A stretch of DNA of 64,000 nucleotides. Origin: AWTP1-13 sp963775835. GTDB lineage: Bacteria; Pseudomonadota; Alphaproteobacteria; Rhizobiales; Hyphomicrobiaceae. The first letter of the stretch is position 1. Each line of letters opens with the position of its first letter. Position numbers and translations under genes: made by a program. This document shows positions 1 to 8,105 of this stretch, piece after piece. The DNA lies in assembly GCA_963775835.1 (NCBI GenBank), contig CAVZKV010000009.1, positions 62,001 to 126,000 of the forward strand, in the 5' to 3' direction. The notes beneath the pieces are model-generated. The model had not been told where the DNA came from. It did no database searches and saw nothing but the letters and a program-made list of their open reading frames with translations.

Positions 1-1270
1 TGCCGCCCCGCGAAATGATGTCCTTCAAGCGTCCGACGATCTCGACCCGGCCGTCGGCGCGCAACCTCGCCTGGTCGCCCGTGCGCAGGTATCCCTCGAC
101 GTAGGCGGCGGCGCTGAGGTCAGGATCATCGAGATATCCCAGCATGTCGAACGGGGTCTTGAGCAGTAACTCACCGGCCGCGCCGGGCTTTGCAGGTGCT
201 CCATCGGCATCGACGATGCGGTAGTGCACCTCCTCCGTCGGGCGCCCAATCGAGCCCAAGCCGACGGCAAACTCCCGTGCCGGGAGACAGAAATCACACG
301 AACCCGTCTCGGTCAGCCCGTAAAGATCATAGATCTCCGTGCGCGGAAAGAGATCGCGCAGGGCGCTAGCAAGCTGGTGAGGGAGGCTCTCGCCGCCGCT
401 AAGGAGGCTGCGCAGGTTGGACGCAGGGGGTACCGGCGTTTGCGCCAGCAGCGTTCGCAGCATGGTGGGGACGACGGCCAGGACGCTGGCGCCCTCGGCC
501 AGCTTGTTGGCGAGGCCGGCGGCCGTGAACTTCCCCATCAGCACAAGATGCGCCCCGCTCAAGATCGAGAGCAGGCTGACCCAGATGCCGAAGATGAAGC
601 TAAGCTGCAGGGGAACGATGACGATGTCGTCGGCGGAGAATTTCAGCAAGCGATCGAGGACCTCGAGTTTTCGCGCCAACCTTTGGTGCGCCAACACGAC
701 GCCTTTCGGCTTGCCGGTGCTACCCGACGTGAACACGATCAAGGCGGCCCCGCGCAAAAGCTCGCGCGGTGCCGGCTGCAGCTGCGAGATCGACGCGACG
801 CCTTCACCCGACACGCTGAGACGTGCACCCGTTGCCTGTCGAATGCCCGCCACACTCGCCGGCGTCGCCGCTGAATTGAGCGGTACGGCCACGCCGCCAG
901 CAAGCCAGGTGCCGAGCAGCGCAGCCAGGTCGAGGGGGGCGTTGGCTATTCGGCAAAGCACGGGCTCGCCCGGCGCGATGTTGTTTGCAACGAGCGCGCG
1001 CGCAATCGCCTCGGCTTTGAACTGGATCTGGTCGGCGGTCAGCAGGACGCCGCCGGCACCCTCGATGCAGCTTGGGGTTCGCCCGCGCGTCGGTCGCCCG
1101 AGCATGGCTGGTTCGGGCGATTGTTTCAGCGCAGCCCGGTTGAGCGCAGTTTGCTTGAGGGCGGCCTGTTTGAGGGCAGTTTGTGCAAGCGCAGTTTGCT
1201 TTAGGGCAGTTTGTTCAAGGGCCGTCTGTTTAAGGGCGGTTTGTAGTTGTCGCGCCAGCTCTGCGGTCAT
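1..1270 (-). CDS. Acyl-CoA synthetase (AMP-binding), 3'-truncated by window edge
   Basis: About 423 residues of an ANL-superfamily acyl-CoA ligase; the C-terminal part lies beyond base 1. The adenylation P-loop reads VFTSGSTGKPKG, followed by a YGLTETG motif and the hinge-side YLRTGDQARLRADG segment, so it should activate a carboxylic acid through an acyl-adenylate and load it onto CoA. The ATG at 1270 is preceded by AAGGA and lies 2 bp after the stop of the upstream crotonase gene, so the two are probably co-transcribed. The first ~48 residues are unusual: about eight TALxQ pentads precede the normal N-terminal lobe. The substrate cannot be told from sequence; the crotonase neighbour suggests a short or medium acyl group. 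Confidence 0.85.
   Translation of the reverse strand, partial: MTAELARQLQTALKQTALEQTALKQTALAQTALKQAALKQTALNRAALKQSPEPAMLGRPTRGRTPSCIEGAGGVLLTADQIQFKAEAIARALVANNIAPGEPVLCRIANAPLDLAALLGTWLAGGVAVPLNSAATPASVAGIRQATGARLSVSGEGVASISQLQPAPRELLRGAALIVFTSGSTGKPKGVVLAHQRLARKLEVLDRLLKFSADDIVIVPLQLSFIFGIWVSLLSILSGAHLVLMGKFTAAGLANKLAEGASVLAVVPTMLRTLLAQTPVPPASNLRSLLSGGESLPHQLASALRDLFPRTEIYDLYGLTETGSCDFCLPAREFAVGLGSIGRPTEEVHYRIVDADGAPAKPGAAGELLLKTPFDMLGYLDDPDLSAAAYVEGYLRTGDQARLRADGRVEIVGRLKDIISRGG
1142..1246 (-). repeat. Seven-copy 15-bp tandem repeat inside the ligase N-terminus
   Basis: Seven contiguous imperfect 15-bp units (type gagggcagtttgttc on the plus strand) are kept in frame and encode repeated TALKQ-like pentads in the acyl-CoA ligase. 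Copies differ by 1-4 bases, several at third codon positions. The residue pattern predicts an amphipathic helix or coiled coil rather than a catalytic element. Confidence 0.85.
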
Positions 1271-1272
1271 GA

Positions 1273-2088
1273 TCATCCTTTGGGAAAGCGGGCCTCGCGC
1301 CAGGCAAGGGCCGCCTTCAGGCCGTCGCGGTGGGCGATTTCCATAAAGCGAGCCTTGTCCGGCGAGCCTTCACCCTCGATGCCAAGATCGATGGCGAGGG
1401 CATCTTCGAGGGCGGTCAGCAGGCCCTGTGCCTCGAGCGCGCGATTGATGGCGCGCTTGGTTTCTTTCACGAGTTTGGGATCGATGACGGCGATGTGGCG
1501 AGCGAGCGCAAGGCTGGCATCATCGAGGTCTTCCGCGGGCACGATCCGATTGATCATGCCGATTGCAAGCGCGCGATCTGCATCGATGCGATCCTCCCCG
1601 GTCAGGATGATCTCCTTGGCGACCTTGGGTCCCACGAGCCATGGCAGGATCATGACCACGATGCCGGCGCCGAATTTGAGCTCCGGCTCGCCGAAGACGG
1701 CGTCACGCGCCGCGACGGTCATGTCGCAGGCAAGGGCCAGCTCACAGGCCCCGGCGAGGCACGGCCCGCGTACGGCGGCAATGGTGGGCTTGGGGGAGTG
1801 CCAGAACCGCATGATGGTGTCGAAATCCTTGCGCAGGATCGGCTGCCACTGCGCCGCACCCTGCGGGCGCCGCTGCATCTGCTCCTTCAGGTCAAAGCCG
1901 GAGGAAAATGTCGAACCTGCACCGCGGACGATGATGGCACGCACATCCATATCACCCTCGAACGCGTCCAGGGCTTGGCCGATTTCGGCGAGCATGGCCT
2001 GGCTCAAGGCATTCGCGCGTTCGGGACGATTGAGCGTGATGCGCGCGACGGCACCAATCCGCTCGACCAGGATGGTGTCGAATTCCAC
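1273..2088 (-). CDS. Enoyl-CoA hydratase/isomerase family protein (crotonase)
   Basis: A 271-residue crotonase-fold protein. The N-terminus (VARITLNRPERANALSQ) is the typical beta-strand and substrate-loop signature; the oxyanion-hole region reads KPTIAAVRGPCLAGACELAL, followed by the FGEPELKFGAG loop. The family hydrates enoyl-CoA or catalyses isomerase, hydrolase or decarboxylase reactions on CoA thioesters. Which one cannot be fixed, but the GEPE loop keeps a Glu where hydratases carry one of their two acidic catalytic residues. The length is normal for the family. It lies directly upstream of the acyl-CoA ligase, implying a two-gene acyl-CoA unit. It is separated by 46 bp from the end of the subtilase gene, which is on the same strand. 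Confidence 0.88.
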   Translation of the reverse strand: MEFDTILVERIGAVARITLNRPERANALSQAMLAEIGQALDAFEGDMDVRAIIVRGAGSTFSSGFDLKEQMQRRPQGAAQWQPILRKDFDTIMRFWHSPKPTIAAVRGPCLAGACELALACDMTVAARDAVFGEPELKFGAGIVVMILPWLVGPKVAKEIILTGEDRIDADRALAIGMINRIVPAEDLDDASLALARHIAVIDPKLVKETKRAINRALEAQGLLTALEDALAIDLGIEGEGSPDKARFMEIAHRDGLKAALAWREARFPKG

Positions 2089-2134
2089 CTCGTGACCTCC
2101 CTTGCCGTCCTCAAGCAGCCACCGCCAATGGGCG

Positions 2135-3628
2135 TCAGCGACGGTGATCGCTGCCCCTCTGCTCCAGCGCCTTCAGCGACGCATAGGCATTGACGCGGCC
2201 AAGCCCAAAATCCTCGTCACGGCCCTGCGGTCCCAGATCTTCCGCCCCCGCCGTCATGAGGTCGACGACCGCGCCGGTATCCAAATCACGATTGCGCTCG
2301 AGCAGCAGGGCAACGATGCCGCTGACGTAGGCCGTGGCGAAAGAGGTGCCCGAAAGATAGGAGTGCTTGCCGCTTTCGACCGGGGCCAAGATGTCGACGC
2401 CGGGGGCGGCAAAAGCGATGTAGCTGCCGCGATTGGCTTGGGTATAACGCTGATCCTTGGCGTCGACCGCCGTGACGGCGATCACTTCCGGATAGGCGGC
2501 CGGATAGACGGGCGCCGCCTTCGGCCCGTTGTTGCCGGCCGCGGCAACGGCAATGACACGCCGCGCGGCCGCCGAGCGCAGGGCCAGGTGCAGCGTGTCG
2601 TCCTTTGGGCCGACAAAACTCAAGTTTAGGACGTTGGCCTTGTTCTCGACGGCCCATTCGATGGCACGCAGCAAGGTCCACGAGGTGGTTTCCGCCGCCT
2701 CGCCGGCATTGCGCAGTTGGAAGGCGCGCACGGCCAGGATCGAGGCTTGCGGCGCCACACCAGCAACCACGCCTTGCGCGCGAATGATGCCGGCCACGGC
2801 CGTGCCATGGAAACCGACCATGCGATCTGGAGCACCGACGGCGTCGAATGCCAGCGAAATCGCGCCAGCGAGGTCGGGGTGGGTCTGGTCGATGGCGGAA
2901 TTGATCACGGCAACAACGACATCCCGACCGCGCGCAAGCTCGTGTGCCTGTGGCAAGGCAATCTTCTCCAGCGCGTATTGCGGCAGAACCGCTTGCGGGC
3001 TGCTCGTCGCCGCCTGCGCGCGATAACGGAAGTTGGCCTGCACGAGCCGAACCCGCGGATCCCGCCGCAAGGCGGCCATCACCTGCGCGAGGGAGCGGTT
3101 ACCCCGCACCTCATAGAGTTCGCAGCGACCGCCGAGCAGCGGCATGAGCTGGGATTGCTTGCGCTCCAGACGGTGCCTGCGCGCAAGCTCAACGGAAAGG
3201 TCGCCCGACTGGTTCTGATCCAAGACGATCAGAACCTGGCGCGGAACCGATTGCGATCGGGCAAGGGATGTCGCAGCCCGCTCCGAGCGATGCGGCACAT
3301 TGCCGAACTCATTGCCGCCCGCAGGAGGTTGGGTGGGGATGGTGACGATCGGCGGCAGGTACGGTCGGCGCGCCTTGCCCAGGCGCTTGCCCCACCGGCG
3401 AGGATCGCGGCCCTCGAGCCCTGCTCCGCTCGTCTTGGCCTGGTGGCGACCAAGGCGCGGCTGAAGCGCCTGGCCAACCTTGAACGAGGGGAACTGGCCA
3501 CGATCGAGCGCTTCGCCAGCGCTCGCCGGTGCGGCGGCGATGCCGATAAGCGCGAGGGCGCCGAGCGCCAGCAGCGCCTGCGAAGATCCGAAGGAGCTTG
3601 AGGTCGAGGTGCGCAGAAGGCGAGACAT
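2135..3628 (-). CDS. Secreted S8 (subtilisin-like) peptidase homologue with Asn at the catalytic Asp position
   Basis: A 497-residue protein with a Sec signal peptide (LLALGALALIGIAAAPASA), a basic/proline-rich linker, a prodomain-like segment (residues ~130-205) and an S8 catalytic domain. The His motif (FHGTAVAGI, H about 274), oxyanion Asn (AAAGNNGP) and Ser motif (GTSFATAYVSG, S about 429) are intact. The first motif reads VAVINSAIDQTHPDL, where the family has D-[ST]-G: the codon at 2900-2902 is AAT, putting Asn243 in place of the catalytic Asp. Expected activity is strongly reduced, or the protein binds rather than cuts. The ATG at 3628 is chosen over a TTG at 3634 because AAGGAG lies 9 nt upstream. 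It follows the anti-sigma gene by 6 bp. Confidence 0.88.
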   Translation of the reverse strand: MSRLLRTSTSSSFGSSQALLALGALALIGIAAAPASAGEALDRGQFPSFKVGQALQPRLGRHQAKTSGAGLEGRDPRRWGKRLGKARRPYLPPIVTIPTQPPAGGNEFGNVPHRSERAATSLARSQSVPRQVLIVLDQNQSGDLSVELARRHRLERKQSQLMPLLGGRCELYEVRGNRSLAQVMAALRRDPRVRLVQANFRYRAQAATSSPQAVLPQYALEKIALPQAHELARGRDVVVAVINSAIDQTHPDLAGAISLAFDAVGAPDRMVGFHGTAVAGIIRAQGVVAGVAPQASILAVRAFQLRNAGEAAETTSWTLLRAIEWAVENKANVLNLSFVGPKDDTLHLALRSAAARRVIAVAAAGNNGPKAAPVYPAAYPEVIAVTAVDAKDQRYTQANRGSYIAFAAPGVDILAPVESGKHSYLSGTSFATAYVSGIVALLLERNRDLDTGAVVDLMTAGAEDLGPQGRDEDFGLGRVNAYASLKALEQRGSDHRR

Positions 3629-3634
3629 GACCAA

Positions 3635-4315
3635 TCACTCCTTGGCCGGTAGCACGAGGCGCACGACATCGCGCCGCGCCGCAAGTTGGCGCTGCAGGGC
3701 ATCTGCTGCCACCGGCGAGCGGTCGCTGATGCGCAGCTTGACTTGATAGATGCCACCCGGCTTCGGTCCATCGACGATGCGGGCATCGAAGTCCTGTAAC
3801 AGCCGGGTCAAGTCAGCGGTCGAAGCCGTGTCGGTGAAACCGACAAACAAGGATAGACCCTCCCCACCGTCCTTTCCCGCCGCGGTCTGATAGCCGCCGC
3901 CGTTGCCCTCAACCAGCAGCGCGGTGATGGCGAGGCTCTGCACGAGCAGCAGGCAGGCCGCCGCATAGGCGCTATAGCGCACCGCCCGCGGCGTCGGCGG
4001 AGTAAAGAGTTCGGCGATGGCGCGGTAGCCTTCGCTTGCGAGCAATCGCCCGAGCAGGCCGGGCCGGCGCTCGGGCAGGGCGGCCATCAATCGCTCCAGC
4101 GCCAGCGCCGACGGCGTTGGCAACGCCTCGTTGGCGAGGATGGTCTCATGCCGCTCTTCACGGATGAGGTCGAGCTGGCGGCGGACCTCGGGATGGTGGG
4201 CAAGATAGCGCTCCACGCGATCGCGGTCGGTCGCATCGAGGGTGCCGCCAACGTACCAGGGCAGGAGCATCTCGATCTCTTCGCGCTCAGAGAGCGCCGT
4301 CTCGTCCTCGCTCAT
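3635..4315 (-). CDS. Membrane anti-sigma factor with a prodomain-like periplasmic domain
   Basis: A 226-residue single-pass membrane protein. Residues 1-60 hold the anti-sigma helix pattern EEIEMLLPWYVGGTLD...VERYLAHHPEVRRQL, as in zinc-less ASD/zf-HC2-like domains; no Cys/His zinc site is present. A membrane segment spans about 115-135. The C-terminal ~75 residues (LTRLLQDFDARIVDGPKPGG... then QRQLAARRDVVRLVLP) have the alternating strand/helix pattern of subtilisin prodomains. The ATG overlaps the sigma-factor stop as ATGA, indicating translational coupling. Role: it holds the ECF sigma factor at the membrane until an envelope signal releases it. The downstream subtilase homologue is an obvious candidate partner for the periplasmic domain; that part is inference. 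Confidence 0.82.
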   Translation of the reverse strand: MSEDETALSEREEIEMLLPWYVGGTLDATDRDRVERYLAHHPEVRRQLDLIREERHETILANEALPTPSALALERLMAALPERRPGLLGRLLASEGYRAIAELFTPPTPRAVRYSAYAAACLLLVQSLAITALLVEGNGGGYQTAAGKDGGEGLSLFVGFTDTASTADLTRLLQDFDARIVDGPKPGGIYQVKLRISDRSPVAADALQRQLAARRDVVRLVLPAKE

Positions 4316-4875
4316 GGCCAACCTCGATCCACCCCAGCGCTTTTCAATAGCTCCGACATCCGCTTGCGGGCGTAAAACATGCGGGTCTTTACCGTACTCT
4401 CCGGTATGCCAACAATGCTGCTTACCGCGCCAATTGACATCTCGTGATAGTAAACGAGATCAATGACTTCTCGGTGCGCGGGGGACAGCTGCTCGAGGCA
4501 CCGGCGCAGGATCGCCGCCTTGTCGGTCTTCTGTAGCTCGACTTCGGGACTATCCTTCGCATCGGCAATCTCGGCGGCTTCCTCCTCGTTCCAGCTCTCC
4601 TCCCTGCGGCGGCGCAGGGTGCTGACGGCGCGATGGTGCGCAATCGACAAGAGCCAAGTGGCCGTGCTGGCCTTTCCCTCGAAGGTGCCGGCATTGCGCC
4701 AGGCCGCCAAAAACACCTCATTGGTTAGCTCCTCGGCGATCGCCTCCTGACGCACGAGACGCAGGAGGAAACGAAAGACGCGGGCTTGGTGTCGCGCGTA
4801 CAACCCGCGCAGAGCCGCCTGGTCCTGGGCGGCGATACGCGCCATGAGTTGCGCATCGTGCGCTTTTTCGTTCAT
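4312..4875 (-). CDS. ECF RNA polymerase sigma factor (RpoE family)
   Basis: A 187-residue sigma-70 family protein with only regions 2 and 4. Region 2 runs from LRGLYARHQARVFRFLLRLV through EVFLAAWRNAGTFEG to WLLSIAHHRAVSTLRRR. Region 4 is LEQLSPAHREVIDLVYYHEMS...GIPESTVKTRMFYARKRM, a helix-turn-helix that reads the -35 element. The ATG at 4875 (MNEKAHD) is chosen; a GTG at 4905 would add ten residues and has a weak AAAAGG upstream, so the start is not certain. It is the first gene of a three-gene operon with its anti-sigma and the subtilase. I could not find a convincing GGAAC-type autoregulatory promoter upstream. Confidence 0.92.
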   Translation of the reverse strand: MNEKAHDAQLMARIAAQDQAALRGLYARHQARVFRFLLRLVRQEAIAEELTNEVFLAAWRNAGTFEGKASTATWLLSIAHHRAVSTLRRRREESWNEEEAAEIADAKDSPEVELQKTDKAAILRRCLEQLSPAHREVIDLVYYHEMSIGAVSSIVGIPESTVKTRMFYARKRMSELLKSAGVDRGWP

Positions 4876-5182
4876 GGCGCCGCCACCAGGACCGACGTCT
4901 CGCACGCCTTTTGTCGCTCCGACATGATCAATGGTTCATGAGTTTGCAAAAATGGCTCGACTTGCCCCGCTTCCGACGCGGCCGCCAGCGCGGTGCCGTA
5001 ACGCTATCACGAGCAGGCAAGGTTTGGGGTAACCGGCGCCCCAGCGCCGCACACATTGCCGCTTGTCGACGGTGGATGCAAAAAATTTTTCGTTGCCTTG
5101 AACCTTGTTGGCCGCTGCCGCGACTACCGGGCATGCGGTCGGCACCTCCCGGCCAACAGTCAAACCCAAGGAGTTCGCAGTC

Positions 5183-5437
5183 ATGACCTCGTCCAAACTC
5201 AGCGCTTGCAAAGCATCCGCCCTGATCCTCGGCGCCGCCGTCCTGCTGACCGGGCCTCTCACGTCGATCGCGTTGGCGCATGGCCATCATCATCACCGCC
5301 ATGGCGTTCGCATCCTGATCGGTGGCGGTCCCGGTTATTACGGCTACGGCAGCTCCTGCCGCTGGTTGAAGTTGCGCGCGCTTGAAACCGGAAGCCCGTA
5401 CTGGTGGAAGCGCTATCGCTTCTGCGTGTACGGTTGA
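5183..5437 (+). CDS. Small secreted His/aromatic-rich protein, unknown function
   Basis: An 84-residue protein with a clear signal peptide (ILGAAVLLTGPLTSIALA) followed by a His cluster (HGHHHHRHG), a Gly/Tyr stretch (GGGPGYYGYGS) and a C-terminal block with two Cys, SSCRWLKLRALETGSPYWWK and then RYRFCVYG. The ATG follows AAGGAG by 9 nt. Similar short exported proteins ending in a YWW-RY-C pattern are, as I recall, common and uncharacterised in Rhizobiales. The two cysteines could form a disulfide in the periplasm, and the His run could bind metal; neither is shown. It stands alone, divergent from the sigma operon, which may control it. Confidence 0.72.
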   Translation: MTSSKLSACKASALILGAAVLLTGPLTSIALAHGHHHHRHGVRILIGGGPGYYGYGSSCRWLKLRALETGSPYWWKRYRFCVYG

Positions 5438-5476
5438 GCGAGGACGGGCCGTTGGCTCGATCTGATCGTCGCTCGC

Positions 5477-5512
5477 CGCCCCGTTGCCGCCCCCCGTCGC
5501 GGCAGCGGGGCG
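5477..5512 (+). terminator. GC-rich hairpin downstream of the small secreted gene
   Basis: Arms 5477-5490 and 5499-5512 pair over 14 bp with one G-T position and an 8-nt loop, 40 bp after the stop at 5437. No T tract follows, so it is a stem-loop of uncertain termination strength. Confidence 0.45.
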
Positions 5513-5532
5513 CGCTGTCCCAGTGTGCGATC

Positions 5533-5565
5533 GGTGAACCGAACCGTTCGGGTCACCTTGTTTTC
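5533..5565 (+). terminator. Inverted repeat followed by T-rich run; likely intrinsic terminator
   Basis: Bases 5533-5557 form a near-perfect inverted repeat (12-bp arms with one mismatch around base 5545), followed by TTGTTTTC. As RNA it folds into a stem of about 9 bp with a 7-nt loop and a U-rich tail. I see nothing else in the 5438-5801 gap except the hairpin at 5477 and the ribosome-binding site GGAGAGG before 5802. Confidence 0.5.
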
Positions 5566-5801
5566 TATTGTCGACGAACACTCACTTGCAGCTTTGACCG
5601 TGGCCCGCCCGCCGATCGGCCGCAACGGCCCCGCGCATGCCCGCCCCGGCGCGCGCGAGTGTCTCCCGGGCAGGCCTCTTTTACGCCTGGCTCGTGCCGG
5701 ATAGGCTGTGCGGGCACCGGGTTGGCATCTGGTGTCGGGATCGGTGCCTAATCTCTTCGGTCTCGGCCGCTTAGGTATCCCATCCGATCGGAGAGGTATG
5801 A

Positions 5802-6776
5802 ATGCCGAAAATTGTACTGGTGCCGCCATCGGCCGATGCGGGTGCGATCGCCCGCGATCTGGCGCCGCGCGGCTTCGAACTAGTGTTGCTTTCGCACACG
5901 GCCCCGGAGTTCGAGGCAGCCCTGGCCGGCATGGACTATATGGTGTGCTATCCCAATGTGGCGATGCCCGATGCCTTCTATCGCGCGGCGCCACGGTTGC
6001 GGCTCGTGCAGCTTCTCAGCGCCGGCTACGACAACGTCGATCTTGAAGCGGCGCGGCGTGCCAAAGTTCCCGTATGCAACAACGGCGGGGCCAATGCCAT
6101 CTCGGTCGCCGAGCATAGCCTCATGCTAATGCTGGCGGTGTCGCGCAAGGTAATCTGGCAACACCGCAATGTGGCCGCCGGACGTTGGCGCGGTAACGGA
6201 CCGGCGCCGCGAATGTATGAGCTTTACGGCAAGACGCTTGGCATCGTCGGGCTCGGCACCATCGGCAAAAAGGCGGCGCAGCTGGCGCGGGCCTTCGGCA
6301 TGCGGGTGCACTACTACGACATCAGGCGGCTGAGCGAGGATGCCGAGGATGCGCTGGGTGTGCGTTTCCGCCTGCTGCGTGAACTGCTCAAGACCTCAGA
6401 CGTCGTCTCCCTGCACCTGCCGCTCAATGCCTCCACGCGCGGCATGATCGGCACGGAAGAATTGGCACTGATGCAGCCGCTGGCGATCCTGATCAATACG
6501 GCGCGTGGCCCGGTGGTCGATGAAAGGGCCCTCCATGAGGCGCTGAGCGCCGGCAGACTGTTTGGCGCAGGTCTCGATGTGTTCGCGCAAGAGCCACCCC
6601 CGTCGAACCACCCGCTGCTCAAGCTCGACAACGTCGTCCTTACCGCGCACTTTGCCGGACCCACTTGGGACAATCACGTCGCCCGCTTTCGCAACGCCTT
6701 CGACAACGTTGAGCGAGTTCGAGCGTGGCGAGCCTCCCCTGTGGTTGGTGCCCGAGCTCGTCGCCTAAGGCCTTGA
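5802..6776 (+). CDS. D-2-hydroxyacid dehydrogenase (NAD-binding)
   Basis: A 324-residue protein of the D-isomer 2-hydroxyacid dehydrogenase family. The Rossmann motif GLGTIG is at 150-155, followed by an Asp (YYD, ~173) that favours NAD over NADP. The catalytic triad is visible: Arg235 in NTARGPVVD, Glu264 in FAQEPP and His283 in TAHFAGPTWDN. The family reversibly reduces 2-keto acids or glyoxylate to D-2-hydroxy acids; an exact substrate is not evident. GGAGAGG precedes the ATG. It is followed by 58 bp and then the CoA-transferase on the same strand, so it probably heads a three-gene operon with that gene and the carboxyltransferase. Confidence 0.88.
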   Translation: MPKIVLVPPSADAGAIARDLAPRGFELVLLSHTAPEFEAALAGMDYMVCYPNVAMPDAFYRAAPRLRLVQLLSAGYDNVDLEAARRAKVPVCNNGGANAISVAEHSLMLMLAVSRKVIWQHRNVAAGRWRGNGPAPRMYELYGKTLGIVGLGTIGKKAAQLARAFGMRVHYYDIRRLSEDAEDALGVRFRLLRELLKTSDVVSLHLPLNASTRGMIGTEELALMQPLAILINTARGPVVDERALHEALSAGRLFGAGLDVFAQEPPPSNHPLLKLDNVVLTAHFAGPTWDNHVARFRNAFDNVERVRAWRASPVVGARARRLRP

Positions 6777-6834
6777 CCCGACGGGCGCAGCCCTGCAGGC
6801 TTGCAACAAAAAGCGATTGGAACCGGGGGAGCTT

Positions 6835-8076
6835 ATGGCGGTGCATCAGGAGCCGGCGGCGGCAGTCGGCACCGACCTGCCGCTCTGTGGCATCCGCATT
6901 CTCGATGTCGCCTCATTCATAGCCGCGCCGGTGGCGGCGACGGTGCTCGGCGATTACGGCGCCGACGTCGTCAAGGTGGAACCCGTGATCGATGGTGATC
7001 CCAATCGGCTGATCTCGGTGATTTCGCCGGGCTATCCCAAGTGTTCCGTCAACTACCCTTGGCACCTCGATTCCCGCGGTAAACGCTCGCTTGCCATCGA
7101 TCTCAAGAATGTTGCAGCGCGCGTCGCGTTCGATCGCCTGATCGCTGCGGCGGATGTGCTGATTACCAACTATCCGGCGGCCTCCCGCAAGCGTCTGCGC
7201 CTCACCTATGAGGACGTGGCCAACGTCAATCCGCGCTTGATTTACGCCTCCTTCACGGGCTACGGCGAAACCGGCCCCGATGCCGATCAGATGGGGTTTG
7301 ACACCAACGCTTATTTCGCGCGCTCGGGCCTTTACGACGGCGCGCGCTACGATGGGGCCCCGCCGGCTGTCAGCATGCCCGCGCAGGGCGATCGTCCCGC
7401 CGGTGTCGCCCTCGCGGCCGGCATCTTGATCGCCCTTTGGAACCGAGAGCGCACAGGTCGCGGCAGCAAGGTCGCAAGCTCACTGCTCGCCAATGGCATC
7501 TGGGCCAATGGCAATGCGGTCCAGGCCGCCCTGCTGGGTGCGCCGTTGCCGAAGCGGCCGCCGCCAGAGCGCCCGCGTAGCGCTCTCGCCAACGTCTATC
7601 GGACCGAGGACGCCCGCTGGTTTCAACTGACGCTCGTGCGGGAGGATCGCGATTGGGCCGGGTTATGCCGGGCCATCGAGCGCGAAGATCTGATTGGAGA
7701 TCCACGCTTCGCCGATACGCCGCGGCGGCGGCGCAACGCCGCGGCGTTGGCGGCCATTCTACGCGAAGCCTTTGCGAGCCGGGCGTTCTCCGACTGGCGC
7801 GCGCGGCTCAAGGCCAATGCCATCGCCTTCGCCGCCCTAAGTCGCGCCCAGGACTTTGTCGATGACGAGCAGGCTGTGGCGGCAGGGATCCTGGTCAAAA
7901 CGGCAAATCCCGAAATGTCGCGGACCATTGCCGCGCCATTTTCCATCACTGGCGTCAAGGTGCCGCCGCCGCGTCCCGGTCCCGCGCTCGGCACCCACTC
8001 CGTCGAGGTGCTGCGCGAGGCAGGCGTCGACGCCGAGGAGATCGCCGCGCTGACAGCTGCCGGCGCCTTGCGTTAA
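6835..8076 (+). CDS. Class III CoA-transferase (CaiB/BaiF family)
   Basis: A 413-residue family III CoA-transferase. The N-terminus GIRILDVASFIAAPVAATVLGDYGADVVKVEP is the standard CoA-binding Rossmann-like start, and the catalytic Asp is probably D156 in GFDTNAYFARSG. It should move CoA between acyl-CoA and a free carboxylate through an aspartyl-CoA thioester. The ATG at 6835 with GGGGGAG just upstream is preferred to an in-frame TTG at 6817. It lies between the hydroxyacid dehydrogenase and the carboxyltransferase (29 bp downstream), so the three together look like a small acyl-CoA pathway. The substrate is unknown. Confidence 0.9.
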   Translation: MAVHQEPAAAVGTDLPLCGIRILDVASFIAAPVAATVLGDYGADVVKVEPVIDGDPNRLISVISPGYPKCSVNYPWHLDSRGKRSLAIDLKNVAARVAFDRLIAAADVLITNYPAASRKRLRLTYEDVANVNPRLIYASFTGYGETGPDADQMGFDTNAYFARSGLYDGARYDGAPPAVSMPAQGDRPAGVALAAGILIALWNRERTGRGSKVASSLLANGIWANGNAVQAALLGAPLPKRPPPERPRSALANVYRTEDARWFQLTLVREDRDWAGLCRAIEREDLIGDPRFADTPRRRRNAAALAAILREAFASRAFSDWRARLKANAIAFAALSRAQDFVDDEQAVAAGILVKTANPEMSRTIAAPFSITGVKVPPPRPGPALGTHSVEVLREAGVDAEEIAALTAAGALR

Positions 8077-8105
8077 TTGAGAAGCATGTCCCGAGGGCAA
8101 CAAGG

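Noticed and set aside
1142..1246. True pentapeptide-repeat (A(D/N)Lxx) domain
   Set aside because: The repeat is TALxQ, lacking the Asp/Asn before Leu, so it does not match the beta-helix consensus.
4880..4960. ECF autoregulatory promoter upstream of the sigma gene (GAACC ... TCGG)
   Set aside because: Spacing is about 10 nt instead of about 16, so it does not fit known ECF promoters.
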